From assembly GCA_032209605.1 (NCBI GenBank), contig JASFXZ010000014.1, positions 17,751,231-17,815,230 on the forward strand: a DNA stretch of 64,000 nucleotides, read 5' to 3'. The notes beneath the pieces were generated by a model. The model was not told where the DNA came from. It saw only the letters and a program-made list of their open reading frames with translations, and did no database searches. The stretch comes from Mactromeris polynyma (taxonomy: Eukaryota > Mollusca > Bivalvia > Venerida > Mactridae). Every line of letters starts with the position of its first letter. Within the stretch, counting starts at the first letter, position 1. Made by a program: the position numbers and the translations under genes. Positions 45,351-57,780 of this stretch are shown here, in pieces.

Positions 45351-48300
45351 CTGAAGTTGATCATTGATTTAATGTAGTAATATAAATAAAACTAGAGCCA
45401 TCACTAAAGGTGACTAATACCACCGCAATACCACTCTGTCAGATATATTTTCGACAAAATCCAATACAGATGCAATTAGGCGATCTTGAACCAAAACATA
45501 ATATAAAATAATACGTCAAACACTGCTACAAATTATGTGATTACTTGTTACAAGTTTCCTAATAGTCAGCTGAAAACCATATGCATACTTTGCGTTACAA
45601 GATTTTGACAAAAGCCAATATGGCTGCCAGTTGGCCATCCTGAATCTGATTGACAAAAGATGATGCCACACACTACTACGCTGAACACTCGATACGTAAG
45701 CTTTTAATAAAAAAAAACTCCCAGTAGAGTAGAAGTAATTCACTCCACAAGTCTTCTAGAAAATCCAAGACGGCCTCCAGATGGCCATCTTGAATGTGAT
45801 CAAATAATTATGTCATGAAGTTTCATGAGAATCCTCCAAAAATTGAAGAATAGTTTGCTCCACAAGTTTCTGGTAACAGACCAACCGACCATGTAACCAA
45901 CAGAGTGACTCCAGTATACCCCTCCACACACACGGTGTTTGTGCGGGTATAATAACCAAGTATGTTCAACAGGAACCTTGTATAAAAACTTATACATTTA
46001 AAAGAGGATAAAAATGAGATTGTCTCCTGTCAGTGTTTTTGTATTTAGTTTACCAACTGAGCTGACATATCCGGCCTGTCATAGTGGTTAATGGGGGTCT
46101 AACAAACAATTTCCGACAAAAACAAAAGTCGACAGAACAAGCACTACATCAGTAATACATCTCTGCAGCATTGCACATTTTGCAAAATATGAATTCGATT
46201 TTTTTTTTATACAGTTCAATGAAAGTGAAAACAACAATGTACCTTTTTATTAAGAAATTGTATGTGTGATTTGTAGGCCATATTCTCATGTTCCAGTTCC
46301 ATACACTTGTGTTCTAATTCTCTCAATCTCTGATGTAGATGTTCTGTTTCATTTTCTGACATATGTATAACAACTTCTCCTGGATTGTCCTGAAATTGCA
46401 GGGCCCACAATGTATTATAGGAATTACATTCATTACCTTTTTTCGGAAGAGTTTCAGTTCCTGAATACCTACCTCAGATTTGTGATGCCCTTCTTAATTC
46501 TAAACGAAACAATTAAAATGTCATGGCAGCAAAATAATAAGGGGCAACAGTGTGTGTTGTGATTTCCTTACTTGTCATGCAGTATGTCAAGGGCAGAATA
46601 AAATATAATATAGAGTATGAACAACATTTCAGTTCACTTTCGACATGGAATGTTAAGTTCATGCTGGCTGATAGCATCTTCATGGAATAATTTGATGTAT
46701 TTAATTAGCAAATCTCCATCTTGTATATACTTGGGATGTCATGATTTGCTTGAACTGTACTGCAATATATTGAAGAGTATGGGTCATCTTCCCAAAATAA
46801 ATCCTGGTATACAATAAGTTTCCAGCAACACTTACCTGGGATTCGGACGTATACACAATCTGGTCATTTTCTCCTTGTATATACAACACAGCTCTGTCAT
46901 ACTCCGGTTGTAATACTTCCTCTGTGGAATGTGCAAATGTATAATCTGGTTCAACAAGAGTTCTACTTGTTCCACAACTTGACACCTTGTACACTGAAAT
47001 ACAAGTAAATACCATGCAATACAATATTTTATTATTTCATCAATTAAATCCCATGCTAAATAAAATACAATGTTTTATTATTTCATCAATGAAATCCCAT
47101 GTAAAATAAATTACAATACTTTACTATTTCCTCAACTACAAGTGCTTCAGTAAGAGTATAGCAAAGAGGGTCACAAACAAGTCGAGTGTTTGATAAACAC
47201 ATGTATGTCAAATGGCACACCCACGACAGGGAATAGTTACAAATGGGTTGTAAAATGTCACATGCAAGAATACGGTCCATAACTCAAGATCAATGTAAAT
47301 GGAAACTGCATTCAGTAGTCTTCAAATCGACCCAATACATGTCATAACAGCTTAAAAGTGTACAACTCATATTTCTGATTAATTACAATCAGAGTGAAAG
47401 AGTGTAATTCCTCTACACGTAACCTTGTGTAAGCGTGTGTCATTATAGACAGATTATACTGTACAAGGTCTATACAAACCCCCTGGTTCATCGTCAGCAA
47501 CAGTGGACATGTTTAATTCTGCTCCAACTGTGGTTGTACTTTTTGATGTCTTCACATCATGCCACACTGTATGAGGGTTGGACATTGCATAGTAATTCTG
47601 TAGATATAAATAAAAATACTAAGTAATTTTTTAGGCAGATATTTTGTAAGTGTTGTTTTACACTTATTTTTCATTAAATACGACAATTGTATGTTGTTTT
47701 ATAATACATTTATGACATACTACACATAATAATGCTCGTGGATAATACATTACATTTCCAGAACTTTTTTAGACTACAACTAGGATTTTAACACCCAAAG
47801 GGTAATACTGCAGTGCCAATTATTTGTTAACAGACCAATTAGAAACAGGCTAAAGGGTAGGGTCTGTGTCTATCTTACCACCACAGTCCCAATAAGACAA
47901 ACATGTATGCTAAACACTACCACATTTTTTCTGTACAACTTGAAAATATATAATTCAAAAGTTATACATAATTGTTACATTTATAATATAAAATATACTG
48001 GTAACTGATTTATAGATTTGAAGGTATATATAATTGAAGTATCTAGATAATCTACACTGGAACAAAGAAGTTTAAAGTTACAGTCAGACTAACCTTATCC
48101 AGTTGAACTCGGTTTGATATACCACTCAAAATATGGTTCTGAACGTGACGCATGAAACCAGATTTCTTATTATATAGTTTTCCACATCTCCAGCAATGCC
48201 AATGTCCATGAAGATAAATCTTGATGTCCTTAACAATACTCTTCGATGCACACTCACCCAGACATCGCAGAATTTTCAGCCCTAAAATATCCATAACAAA

Positions 48301-51300
48301 GTAAAATGAATTGACATACTTTTATTACAAAAACATTTACATATAATAGTTTAATTACTATGTTATCACAAACATGTATTGCCTTGTGATGATGCCAAAC
48401 ACTAGTATGGATGAAATCTTCCAATATCAGAGGATACCCATATACACTTACACACTATTTCTATTTCTGCATGTATCCGACTGAATAAGATATCTTTTAT
48501 ATACAATGTTGGGTCAATTCAGCTGAAAGAGGACAATTCTCACCCACTGTGAAGAAAGTGAACTAACAAAACAAGATAAAAACAATCACATACCACCATA
48601 TTCAATGGCTTTTCCAACATGTCGATCATTATAGTGGAGTTTCAATGCTGCAATGTCTGTATAACCCTCCGACTTAGAACAAAATGGACAATGCATGTGA
48701 GTCTCTTCACGGGCTGCCGGACACGTTGCATCAAAACAAGTGACAGGGATAAATGAATTCTCTGTGCCGCTGATTCGCACAGATTGATGAGCCTAAAATG
48801 AAGCAATAAATAACTGATAAGTTTTGTATCAACAGGGGTGTCACTAATTTAGCAGGTAATCCCCAAAAGTAGGCAGGGGTCTGGGAGGTACGCCCCTAAA
48901 CTACGATCAACCAGACAAGAAAAGTATGTGGGTGATAGTGCTTAAGTTACTAGGTAATTCAAATACCTGAATTGGACTCATGTTTTGTAGTTCCATGAAA
49001 CTGTAAGAAAAGTCACAATGCAAAGTGTAATAAAACATCAGTATGAACCTTTAATGGGTTTTTAAAAATAAAATCTAATACAGTGGAACCTCCCTAAACC
49101 GGACTCCTTTGGGACCAGCTTCCAGTTTGTAGAGGGTTTTGTCATTTTGATGCTATTTTATACTCTTACCTAGTTTCAGGTCATTATTTCATTGAATAAT
49201 TGTACATCAACCACGTGATATTTCTTTATTTTAGAAAAAAATGAATGCAGTTTTAATAAACATGAAAAATATATACAAGCCAACTTTAAAAAAATCGTAT
49301 CTTTTTCTTTGTGATGCACATGAAATAAAATGTTTATAATGAAAAGAGATAATTACTGCTTTTTGGCAACAAAGTTAGTTTATGTTTTCACCCAATATCA
49401 TATGTTTGAAACAAGCTATTTCAAACTCAATATTTCTCTCTTCGATATTTTATAATTACCCATTTAGGACTTTTTGATAATAATCCAATCATAAACATAA
49501 TCAACAGATTGAAAGTCAATCAGTAGTAATTGCCATAGGCATCAATCAGACCCGACGTCCATAACATTAAGTGATTTTCACACCTGTGTAGTAAAAATGC
49601 GAGCCGCATTTCAATGTAAATAAACATGTCAAACTGTTGAAAATATACAAAATGTCAACATAATGCAAGTTTATTGATGATGACATGCGCAGCCAAAAGT
49701 TGTTCCATTTTTTCGGAGGTGAAATTATATAGAAAAGGAACAAATTCAGTTGAATCTTCGTCCAGTTTCCGGAGTTCAGAGGTTCCGGTATCAGAGTGTT
49801 TTTATACAATAAAAATAGAAGAAAATTCGGGGCCGCCAAAAATGTCCGGTTTCGGGAGTATTCCGGTTTTAAGAGGGTCCGGTTTGGGGAGGTTCCACTG
49901 TAGTAACTTAATAAATTTGGGATGGCCCAAGTACACATTACAATTAATACACAACAAGTTAAACCTACCACTCTCTGAGTACTGTTCTCTGCTTCAGCGT
50001 TAGCAAACACAATACAAAGATGCAGCAGCAGACGCAAGTTGTCTTCATTGAATTCTTTTTGAGCCGCAGAGAAAACAGAATTTGGTGTACCGCCAGTCAT
50101 TTCACAAAATAATGCTAGCATTTCGTTTATCCCCATTTGATCCAGTGACTGGCTTAGGCAAGGCTGGGCTGGGCATGCTGGCATTTCATTTGTACAATTG
50201 AACTGTGTAATGAGTCCAGCCATATTCTTTCCTTTCAGAGTAGCTCCTGGTTTTAATGTAGCTACAGTTGCATTCCTCAAAAGACTTCGGGAAACCTAGA
50301 ATACAATTAAAACACTACTCAGTATCTAATGTTCTAGCTCAAAACAGCTGATATACAACATAATGTTCGTAACCTTTAATGATAATTCACTGACAAAGTA
50401 AACTTGAAATATTAAGGCTGGGCTTGCAAGCTGAGAATGCAGCAATTGTCACCAAAACCCTTTTTTGCTCATGTTATAACTAAATTGGTCCACTATTCTG
50501 CTGTACAGAAAAATAGGAGTCAATAGCCTATCAAAGGAATTTAAAAATATAATTGATATGTATTCAATATTTATCTTTCAATATATTAATATTGTCGATA
50601 TGCAAAAGTTTGAGTCAATGACAGCCCTAAGAACAACGAATATTTCAAGACCTAAAAGAAAACTGATGCACCACAAAGTTGCATCAATCAATGAATCAAC
50701 ACTTACCGAGAGAAGAATCTCCAATGATATCATAAAATTCTGATAACAGGTTAAAAGTCCCACAGGATCTTAACTTACCTCCTTGTTGGTCAAGTTGTTC
50801 AAAAGAATATGTTCTACACCGTGATCATGGTTGGCATTTATTCTGAGAAATACAAGCACATATCTTTGTGTTTCTTCACAGAATTCATTTCTCAGTCGGG
50901 TAGACATTCTTCGCTTTACAGTCTCTGAACTGTCCAATGGAACCTTGAAAAAATAAACACTTAAGAGAGTGTTATTCAAAACAAAATAAATAGAAAAGCA
51001 AATACATACAAACTATTTAAGCTCCGGGCAGTGCGGTTTTAGATAAGAAGATTTTCGCATGTAAGTCCATAGAAAACATGTGACCCTCTGTGCGGAGCCA
51101 ATATTGACCCTGGGGCATGATCTTAACAATCTTGGTAGAGGACTACTTGACAATGTTATTGAGCAACACCACAAAAACAAGAATCTGAAAACTTAACAAA
51201 ATTAACAATGAATTTTTGAGAACATACTTCGTATTCAGGGAATTTCATAACCATTGTCATCTTGGTATTTCCAGGACAGTTCACTTTCTTAGAATGTGCT

Positions 51301-52923
51301 CTCCTTCTTTGTTTGAAGCCAGCAGGGTTGTACTTTAGCTGAAAGTATATACAGACCAGGATATAGTGATAGTATAATGAAGACATGATTTCCAGCATGA
51401 TATAATAAGATCAAACCAAATTCTATCAATGTTTAGCGTCAGGTTCATTCACGACATCTTTTGTCCCAAAAACATTTAGACATTAAATACAAACTACATG
51501 TACTTGTTAACAAAAACAACAAAGTACCAAGTAAATGACTAGATTTACCAGTGATGTTTTTTCCAGCTTTTGAACATGATCATTAACTACCTGACACACT
51601 GTTATCAGACCAATGTCATTTATATAGAAATTCAATTTCACATAGAATTTTGTATTTTGTTGTTCTTGTTTATAGATTCTAAGCTTATGTTAACATATGG
51701 ACAACAGTTCAACAAATATGTGTATTGCTATTGACTGTCATATTACATGGAATAGGCTGGGCAGTTCAAACTAACAGAAGTAGAACAAAATAGAGGTGTT
51801 TGATGCAACCGAGAACTAGCCAACGAGAGTCCACTGTATAACATCACCATCATTAAAAAATTGCTCTTTGAAATTGTCAGCTGTTAAAGCTTTCACTTAC
51901 ACGTGATTGTTTGTAATCAAAACCATACTGACACATGTTGGTCTTCACGCCCATAATTGCATATGGAATACCATCATAATTAACACTATTATCCAACTGA
52001 AATTCCCACCGAATCCTTCTATGCTCCAATGATGGCAAAGCTGAAAACAAACCAATCATGGTAAAATAATGAAAAACACAGTCTAAGGACACAGTATGGA
52101 TGGACATTGCCTCATCCACTCAACCTTGTGCTGAAATATTCACTCTTGTTGCTTGTTTTTACTCATGTAGTTGTTCTTCATATTAATACTATTTACATAG
52201 AGGATCATACAAGTCTTCTAAAATAATAAAAACAAGGCTTTGCTGAATCTAAAGGGTCATTTTGCTCATTTCTACCTGATTTTAACCAATTTATAGACAA
52301 ATTACCTATAATTTAGATTATATGAACAAAGTATACTAAACGAAACAGTATCAAGTAAAATGATATAAGGGCTGTCATTGATTTAAATTTTTGCTTATCG
52401 ACGATATTCATATATATGGAATGACAAATATTGATGATATATCAAGACATCAATTTTATTTTTTAAAAACTTTCATCAACTATTAACTCCTATATTTCTG
52501 TATGTTTATGTGTGCCCTACAAAATTAAATGTTAACTTGTTTTTTGCTGATGACAAGAAATCATTTAATTAATTATCCCATATTTTTCACTTCACAGTAT
52601 TGTATTTTGTTGCCGACATTTGGAATCCACTATCCACTTGACCACAGTTTAACAAGCAGCGGACTATTGTGCGACATTATGCCACATTTTTAGACTTATC
52701 CCTTTCCTGTATTTAATATATCAACATCGATTATATCAATGACAGCCCCTATCTGATATTTCAGTAAGTTAGAGTAAAACAGACCAAAATACATACATAT
52801 TGTTGATGTGAAATTCTTTGAAGACTTTATGACGTATTTATTGTTTGTTGCAATCTCATGATTTACTAAGAAGTCCATCGCTTCTTCAACAGATCGGAAA
52901 GGAGGTGGCTCCAACATTTTAAC
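43899..52923 (-). CDS. CARF-like (ALS2CR8-type) zinc-finger nuclear protein, eleven coding exons
   Basis: Minus-strand exons 52923-52797, 52040-51901, 51338-51228, 50943-50779, 50295-49969, 48792-48594, 48281-48094, 47597-47480, 46993-46836, 46389-46243 and 45350-43899 (TAA), all phase-consistent. From the ATG at 52917 the product is 1041 aa. Residues 1-124 hold NHEIATNNK, NYDGIPYAIMGVK, CQYGFDYKQSR and KKVNCPGNTKMT-KFPEYE, the pattern of the CARF/ALS2CR8 region (D-G-x-P-F, CQYG, NCPA, FPEY). Then come CPFC...H...H (323-346), CWRC...H...H (384-404), a coiled coil (~520-557), an acidic tract, three ~20-aa repeats, and a C-terminal SKKQKL basic motif. CARF is a calcium-responsive transcription factor; the same role here is inference. 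The first 5' exon is probably non-coding. Confidence 0.78.
45395..45960. repeat. Interspersed repeat in the last intron of the CARF-like gene
   Basis: Contains the word pattern 'CCAATATGGCTGCCAGTTGG ... CATCCTGAATCTGATTG', repeated in diverged form near 45765-45800 (GACGGCCTCCAGATGGCC, ATCTTGAATGTGAT). It ends with GTGCGGGTATAATAACC. No coding capacity. Confidence 0.45.
48094..48281 (-). CDS. Zinc-finger exon (classical C2H2) of the CARF-like gene
   Basis: Reads HWHCWRCGKLYNKKSGFMRH then VQNH, i.e. C-x2-C-x12-H-x3-H, a classical C2H2 finger at residues 384-404. The core F and L/M hydrophobics are present. Acceptor ATATTTTAG, donor GTTAGT. Confidence 0.8.
48594..48792 (-). CDS. Zinc-finger exon (C2H2 with upstream C-x4-C) of the CARF-like gene
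   Basis: MHCPFCSKSEGYTDIAAL then KLHYNDRH gives C-x2-C-x14-H-x4-H. An additional pair (CFDATC) lies 11 residues before it. The same spacing is kept in the plus-strand paralogue (HCPLCTWLTAYTDPTVL, KTHYKKKH). Acceptor CATTTTAG, donor GTATGT. Confidence 0.8.
49081..49900. mobile_element. pogo/Tigger-type element with 24-bp TIRs
   Basis: CAGTGGAACCTCCCTAAACC at left and GGTTTGGGGAGGTTCCACTG at right (one mismatch over 24 bp), flanked by TA. It lies in the intron between exons 50295-49969 and 48792-48594, with its right end only ~70 bp from the donor at 49969. No transposase. Confidence 0.85.
52232..52320. repeat. MITE family B, partial copy
   Basis: TTTGCTGAATCTAAAGGGTC and ATAGACAAATTACCTATAAT match the centre of family B. 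Confidence 0.5.
52369..52747. mobile_element. Repeat family R, uninterrupted copy
   Basis: A ~380-bp element with inverted termini GGGCTGTCATTGAT and ATCAATGACAGCCC. It provides the empty-site comparison for the pogo insertion at 25239-26727. A solo right end (TGAGTCAATGACAGCCCTA) occurs at 50610-50632. Confidence 0.7.
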
Positions 52924-53416
52924 CTGAAGAGATAAAAAACTTGTCAATCAACCAATAGATATTATAAAATGCATACATTTATTACTACATACTTCATCAT
53001 CAATCTCGCTGTATCAAATCAAAACAGTTTATTTAAACACTGCAAAAGTGTACATGTATAAGGAATTATGAGGCTGTTGTTTGTTATATATATATTTATG
53101 AGATGTAAGAGCACAGATTCTTCAGGAGGATTTTCAATGATTTGACAGTGACCTAGTTTTGACCCCAGATGACCCAGTTTTAATCTTGACCTAGATCTTA
53201 TTAAGCCAAACATTTTGACCAAGTTTGTAAATGATTTCAACGTGTGTTTACACAAACGCATAAAAAGGCTGACATAGATGACAAGTAAAGTGATCGTGAA
53301 CTTGAATAGTGCGATTATGGCCAATTTGTATGGCCATCACTTACCAAATGAAAGAGCGGGTTACTGGCAATGCACCCACTTGCGCAGATGTGCACATTTA
53401 GGGCTAGCTAACTAAC

Positions 53417-54493
53417 GGCTCCTAGACTTTTCGACCCCATGACAATTTGACCCAACGACAGTTCGACCCCTAGGACGTTTCGACCCTTAATTGTCTATTA
53501 GACTTTCCAACCCCTGATTTATGTATATAACACAGAACTGTTATGTTTTAAAGATGATAGACATATTGTTTGTATTATGTATTTTATTATGATGTAAATA
53601 AGGTGAACATATCACTATTCTTGCTTACCATCCTCTGTATTAATAAACACGTTTTTATTGGTGAAATCACGGACCTATAATATATACGGTATATAGGTCC
53701 GTGGTGAAATGAATTGTTTTTTCTTAAATAAATTTAATTGTTTTTTTTTTGTATTTTGGTTAGCGAAATGTGTGTGATTAAAGGATAATGATGTATACAT
53801 GATATGAATAAAAAGAAAAATAGGAGTTCCTTCGTATCCTTACACATGCGTTTGTTTTGTATTGCAGTTTTCACTGATTATGTACATGTGGCAATGGTTT
53901 ATTAATATTATAACGATATGTTAAAGTATAAATAAAAATCTGTTATCTCGATTTGCTAATTGAAGAGGTGCGAATATCCTCGGATTGTTTACACATATAA
54001 TCGATATAATAATCCAATATAAGGTGCTAATAGATATAATTTACATCAGTAGGTTAGTAAGTCTGTATGATTGTGCAATATAACTCCTTTATTTCCCAGT
54101 ATATTTATAGCATGTAAAAAATAAACTGATTCAGACATTATGCATGGATCAGGTTATTTGTAACAAGCTATACATAAACTAGTAAGTACTGTTGAATTGA
54201 CGAGGAAGAATTTGTATAAATATAAATTTCTAAAACAATATATCAAACAACAAACTCAATTGTTATGTTTTTCATTTTATTACAATAAAATCACATCGTT
54301 ACTAAACAAAATAATTTCTATTTATATATATATATAGCTATATATAATTAATTTCAGTTGCATAATACACTACTATAAAGTAGGAGTCGAAACGTCCATC
54401 AGGTAGGGGTCGAATTGTCTTGACATCAGGGGTCGAAAAGTCTAGGGGTCGAAAAGTCTTACAAATTTACTAGGGGGCGAACAGTCTTGATAC
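53417..54493. mobile_element. Long-TIR element built from TTTCGACCCC words, 9-bp TSD
   Basis: Left words TAGACTTTTCGACCCC, GACAATTTGACCC, GACAGTTCGACCCC and GACGTTTCGACCC. The right arm has the complements (GGGGTCGAAAAGTCTA twice, GGGGTCGAATTGTC, GTCGAAACGTCC). CTAACTAAC flanks both sides (53408-53416, 54494-54502). Interior AT-rich, no coding frame. Sister of 1346-2035. Confidence 0.78.
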
Positions 54494-54799
54494 CTAACTA
54501 ACATTCAGCGACCATAATTGATCATACAATTTCCCGTTTTCATCAAAGAAGACACAAAATTCCTCAATTGCGGAAATGTGCATCAGTCCTCAATACCTAG
54601 GTAGCGCCCGAAAATGTGTCTAGAACCTGTGTCTGTGACACAGAACACACGAAATGCGTACGAAATTACTCTGTCCGATTTATGCTCACCATTTACAAAG
54701 GTTCTGTCTGAATTAAGGTAGCTTTGAAACTTTTGGTTTTGAAGGGCATTAAAGATCCGTTATAAGATACATAAATTAAGAAACATTCATGTCAGTTTT

Positions 54800-54900
54800 A
54801 TCCAACTTACTGTATCTTTGCATCGATATTTAACCGCTGTTTTCAGATCTGAACGCTCAGATTTATTCTACTTCCGGTATCATGATGTTGGGTAATGTGT
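54800..54900 (-). promoter_or_regulatory. Candidate 5' exon and promoter of the CARF-like minus-strand gene
   Basis: On the minus strand ACCGGAAGTAG (around 54878-54868) contains the ETS-family core CCGGAAGT, common in TATA-less promoters. It is followed ~55 nt later by GATACA|GTAAGTTGG, a good donor (exon end at 54811). This would give a non-coding first exon splicing to 52923. Sequence signals only. Confidence 0.25.
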
Positions 54901-56150
54901 AAAATCGGACGAAATAGGCCGTCTACCGCCTGCGTCTCATTGGAACAACAACATTTTGTTATGCGTTGAAAATGTTCCAATGGTTCTTCCGTTGTCACGC
55001 TAATGATAAATACTTAACATAACTCACCATTTATGTTTGTGTCTTGTCCCGTTTGTCTTTCAGTGTGTTTGCTTGAAATGTATGGATATAAATTCATAAT
55101 TCCTTGTGCTTTAACAAGACATAACTATACTATATCTAGGTATTTAGGTCTTTGGCTTTAGTGATGGTTTTGCATTTTCAATGTAACATTATCTAGTTAG
55201 TTTAGTGATTAATCATGTTTTAAAACACTCGTAAATCGAAGAAGCCAAAAGATGCAACAACGGCAAACATACGAACAATGAATGTTCTGGCATATACATA
55301 CGAGTATCCGTTAACTAAAGTGAAGAAAAGGTAGGCTTACACGTATACGTACTTACGAGATTAACATTCATCTGGGGGATGGGGGTGGGTAAAAAGTCGT
55401 ATCCCCCTTAGCAGCACATTAATCACTGCCTTCATGAATGGTACTACGCTCCCACACAGCGCTGTATTACCCAGTTTATTTTGATATTTGACCTTACGAA
55501 ATCACCGTTCGTTCCTGATATTAGATGCCATTGGTCGGCACGATCACATGACTACTGAGTTTATAATAGATGGGTATTTTCCAGTGTTAAACCAATAAAA
55601 TGTGTACACAATGTACAGCCTTTCGTGTCAAAGGAAATTTTGACTATCTAGCTAATCGGTTTTATTTCATGTCATTAAAAGTTTAGCATTTACAGAAGGC
55701 AGTGTTTCGTTACTCTTTCATCGAGGATTGTACTGATACGTATTACAAATAGCGTGACGAATTTGAGTAACAAGATGCCAAGTTTCGATATGGCGCATTT
55801 TAAAATATACGCAGATTCCGCATCGACAGATGTTCAAATGACCTTAAATCACTACACATTTACAGGCATCGGAATAATTTTGTCATGCCGACGAAACGAT
55901 AGTCACTTACGTTCAATTTATTTAGTTTTTCTAGCAGTTTTTTATAGTCACACTAGGCATTATTATGAAACTGAAAGCTGTAGATTTACGAAATTTTGTG
56001 TATGACAAAATTATTTAATTAACGAACAATAACTAACTTACATTACATGACTACTTTAGGTATAATTTCGCTTAGATAGTTTTCCATTGGTCAAGGTTTT
56101 GTATCCATACACGCCCAGTATATTTAATCATTAACCCGCGCAATTTTGTA
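54901..56150. other. Intergenic region between the two divergent CARF-like genes
   Basis: A plus-strand frame with ATG at 55775 (MPSFDMAHFKIYADSAST...) stays open to 56005. It has no recognised domain, so it is not called. No other coding signal was seen. Confidence 0.35.
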
Positions 56151-56152
56151 GC

Positions 56153-56365
56153 GGATCCGTGGTCCAGTGGTAACGCGCTGGACTTGTAATCCAGCGATCG
56201 CTGGTTCGATTCCCCGCTCCATCACTGACCGTACTAACAGTCTTTCGGACGAGACTTTAAAAACCGAGGTCCCGTGTATCTATCCTCCAAAAATCTAATA
56301 CGACTAACATTCTTCTGGAGGCGTCACCCATATGGGAAACCGCCAAAAACAATAAATACAAACAA
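56153..56365 (+). mobile_element. tRNA-headed SINE, copy 2
   Basis: Head GGATCCGTGGTCCAGTGG, CTGGACTTGTAATCCAG (Thr-type TGT anticodon) and GGTTCGATTCC. The body CTAACAGTCTTTCGGACGAG, AAAACCGAGGTCCCGTG and TTCTTCTGGAGGCGTCACCC matches copy 1 at 24691. The central ~60 bp of copy 1 is absent here. This head is closer to a tRNA than copy 1, but the acceptor stem still does not close. Confidence 0.85.
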
Positions 56366-56433
56366 ATATTGTTCACAGTTTTGTTTGACACGTCTTCGTA
56401 TAAGTAGTATACATGTAGTTGATAGAAACTAGT

Positions 56434-56790
56434 TTTTGTTATTTTACATGTGGGTACAAATGATGTAAATTGTTTAACCAATTAAATAACCTGATTACAA
56501 TAATAAGAAGTTTATCTAATGCTAAACTAATAATATCCAGTATATTACCAAGATGTGTTGACTATGAAAACACTGGCTCCAAAGTAAAAGCAATTAATTT
56601 TGATTTAAAGAAGCTATGTTCTGAAATAAAATGCACAGTTTGTATGTTCATTTAGACCTTTTTTCAAGTATGGAAAACCAATCAGAAATTTATTTGCAGT
56701 AAGGGATGGGGGTTTGCACTTAAATTTGGAAGGGACCAGACGTTTACGTCAATTTTTTATTAACACCATTACGCATTTGAAATGAACTGG
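56434..56790 (+). pseudogene. SGNH/esterase-like fragment, probably from a non-LTR element
   Basis: Plus-strand pieces: HVGTNDVN (the GTND-type block of SGNH hydrolases), LSNAKLIISSILPR, then FFKYGKPIRNLF and DGGLHLNLEGTRRLRQFF (block with a D-x-x-H-type arrangement, here DGGLHL). Stops separate the parts. CR1-like and related LINEs often carry an esterase domain in ORF1, which is the likely source. Confidence 0.5.
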
Positions 56791-57780
56791 TATGACAGTG
56801 AAATAACATGCATGTGAAAATGTATGTACTATTGTATCAGACAAATGTTAACATGTGTGTTGTACCCCTTTAGAGGTGAATCTTGTGGTAGTGGTATGTG
56901 ACGCTACTCTTGATGTGGGGGGGGGGGCAGGGGGGTTTTAAGTTTGTCTGAGACAATAGAGTAGATGAGATGTTTGTATGCATTGAATTATAATAAGTGT
57001 CATATGGATAAGAATTCTATTAAGTAGTGATTATAATATGTGTGCAGTGTTGACTGTAAATTGACAATTGAAGTTAAAGACTTCCATATGCTATTGCAGG
57101 ACATGAGTAATAATGGTGTTACATTAACACAATTGAAGTGAGTGTTGGTGTTTAGGTTGATGCAATTAGTGATGGTATTGATACTTGTGAGTTGTATAAG
57201 TGACTTAGTGTTGTATTACCAGGGTAGGGTGTACATGTTTTATTTAGGGGAATCTGTATAGATGAGTGCTATGAAATATATGTGATGTAAAACCATATCG
57301 TGAGGTGTTTGTCTTTAGGGGACGTAGTTGTACTTATTGTTACTGGTATATTACATGTGTGCTGCATGTGCAAATTTGTGTCGTTTTTCCATATTATGTT
57401 GTATATGTTGGTAAACATGTGAAATATACGTGTTTTTTTATAGTGCAGGACCAGGGTTGTGACAGTGGTGAACAGTTGTTGTATTACCACATTATATTTG
57501 GAAGTATGTAAATTAAGTGTGATGAGTGTAATAGTACATGGGTGAATTTGTGCTGTACTAACATAGTAGAGTGTATATATTAAATATGAATTCAAGTTTG
57601 TATTGAGTTAAATATAAAGGTGATTATGTAATTGTAAGGGTTTTTAGCCCTTTTGGTTTTTGATTTATGTTTGGGGCATAGTGATGGCGGTTATCTTTGA
57701 TAATCATTTGTTTGATTAATCTTCAGTTAGATTTGTATATATATATATATAGATGATATATAGACAGTAAGGTGGTGACA
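56791..57780. other. C-poor, G/T-rich strand-asymmetric stretch with a G-run
   Basis: The plus strand has very few C residues for ~900 bp and long GT-rich stretches. An uninterrupted G-run lies near 56918-56931, followed by AGGGGGG. No coding feature; the frames on either strand lack support. Confidence 0.45.

Noticed and set aside
49567..50280. Long 237-codon minus frame as one exon
   Set aside because: Only 49969-50295 is exon. The remainder reads through a donor into the pogo element at 49081-49900.
55775..56005. Small plus-strand gene starting MPSFDMAHFK
   Set aside because: Open and ATG-initiated, but there is no homologue I recognise, no splice partner and no conservation evidence.
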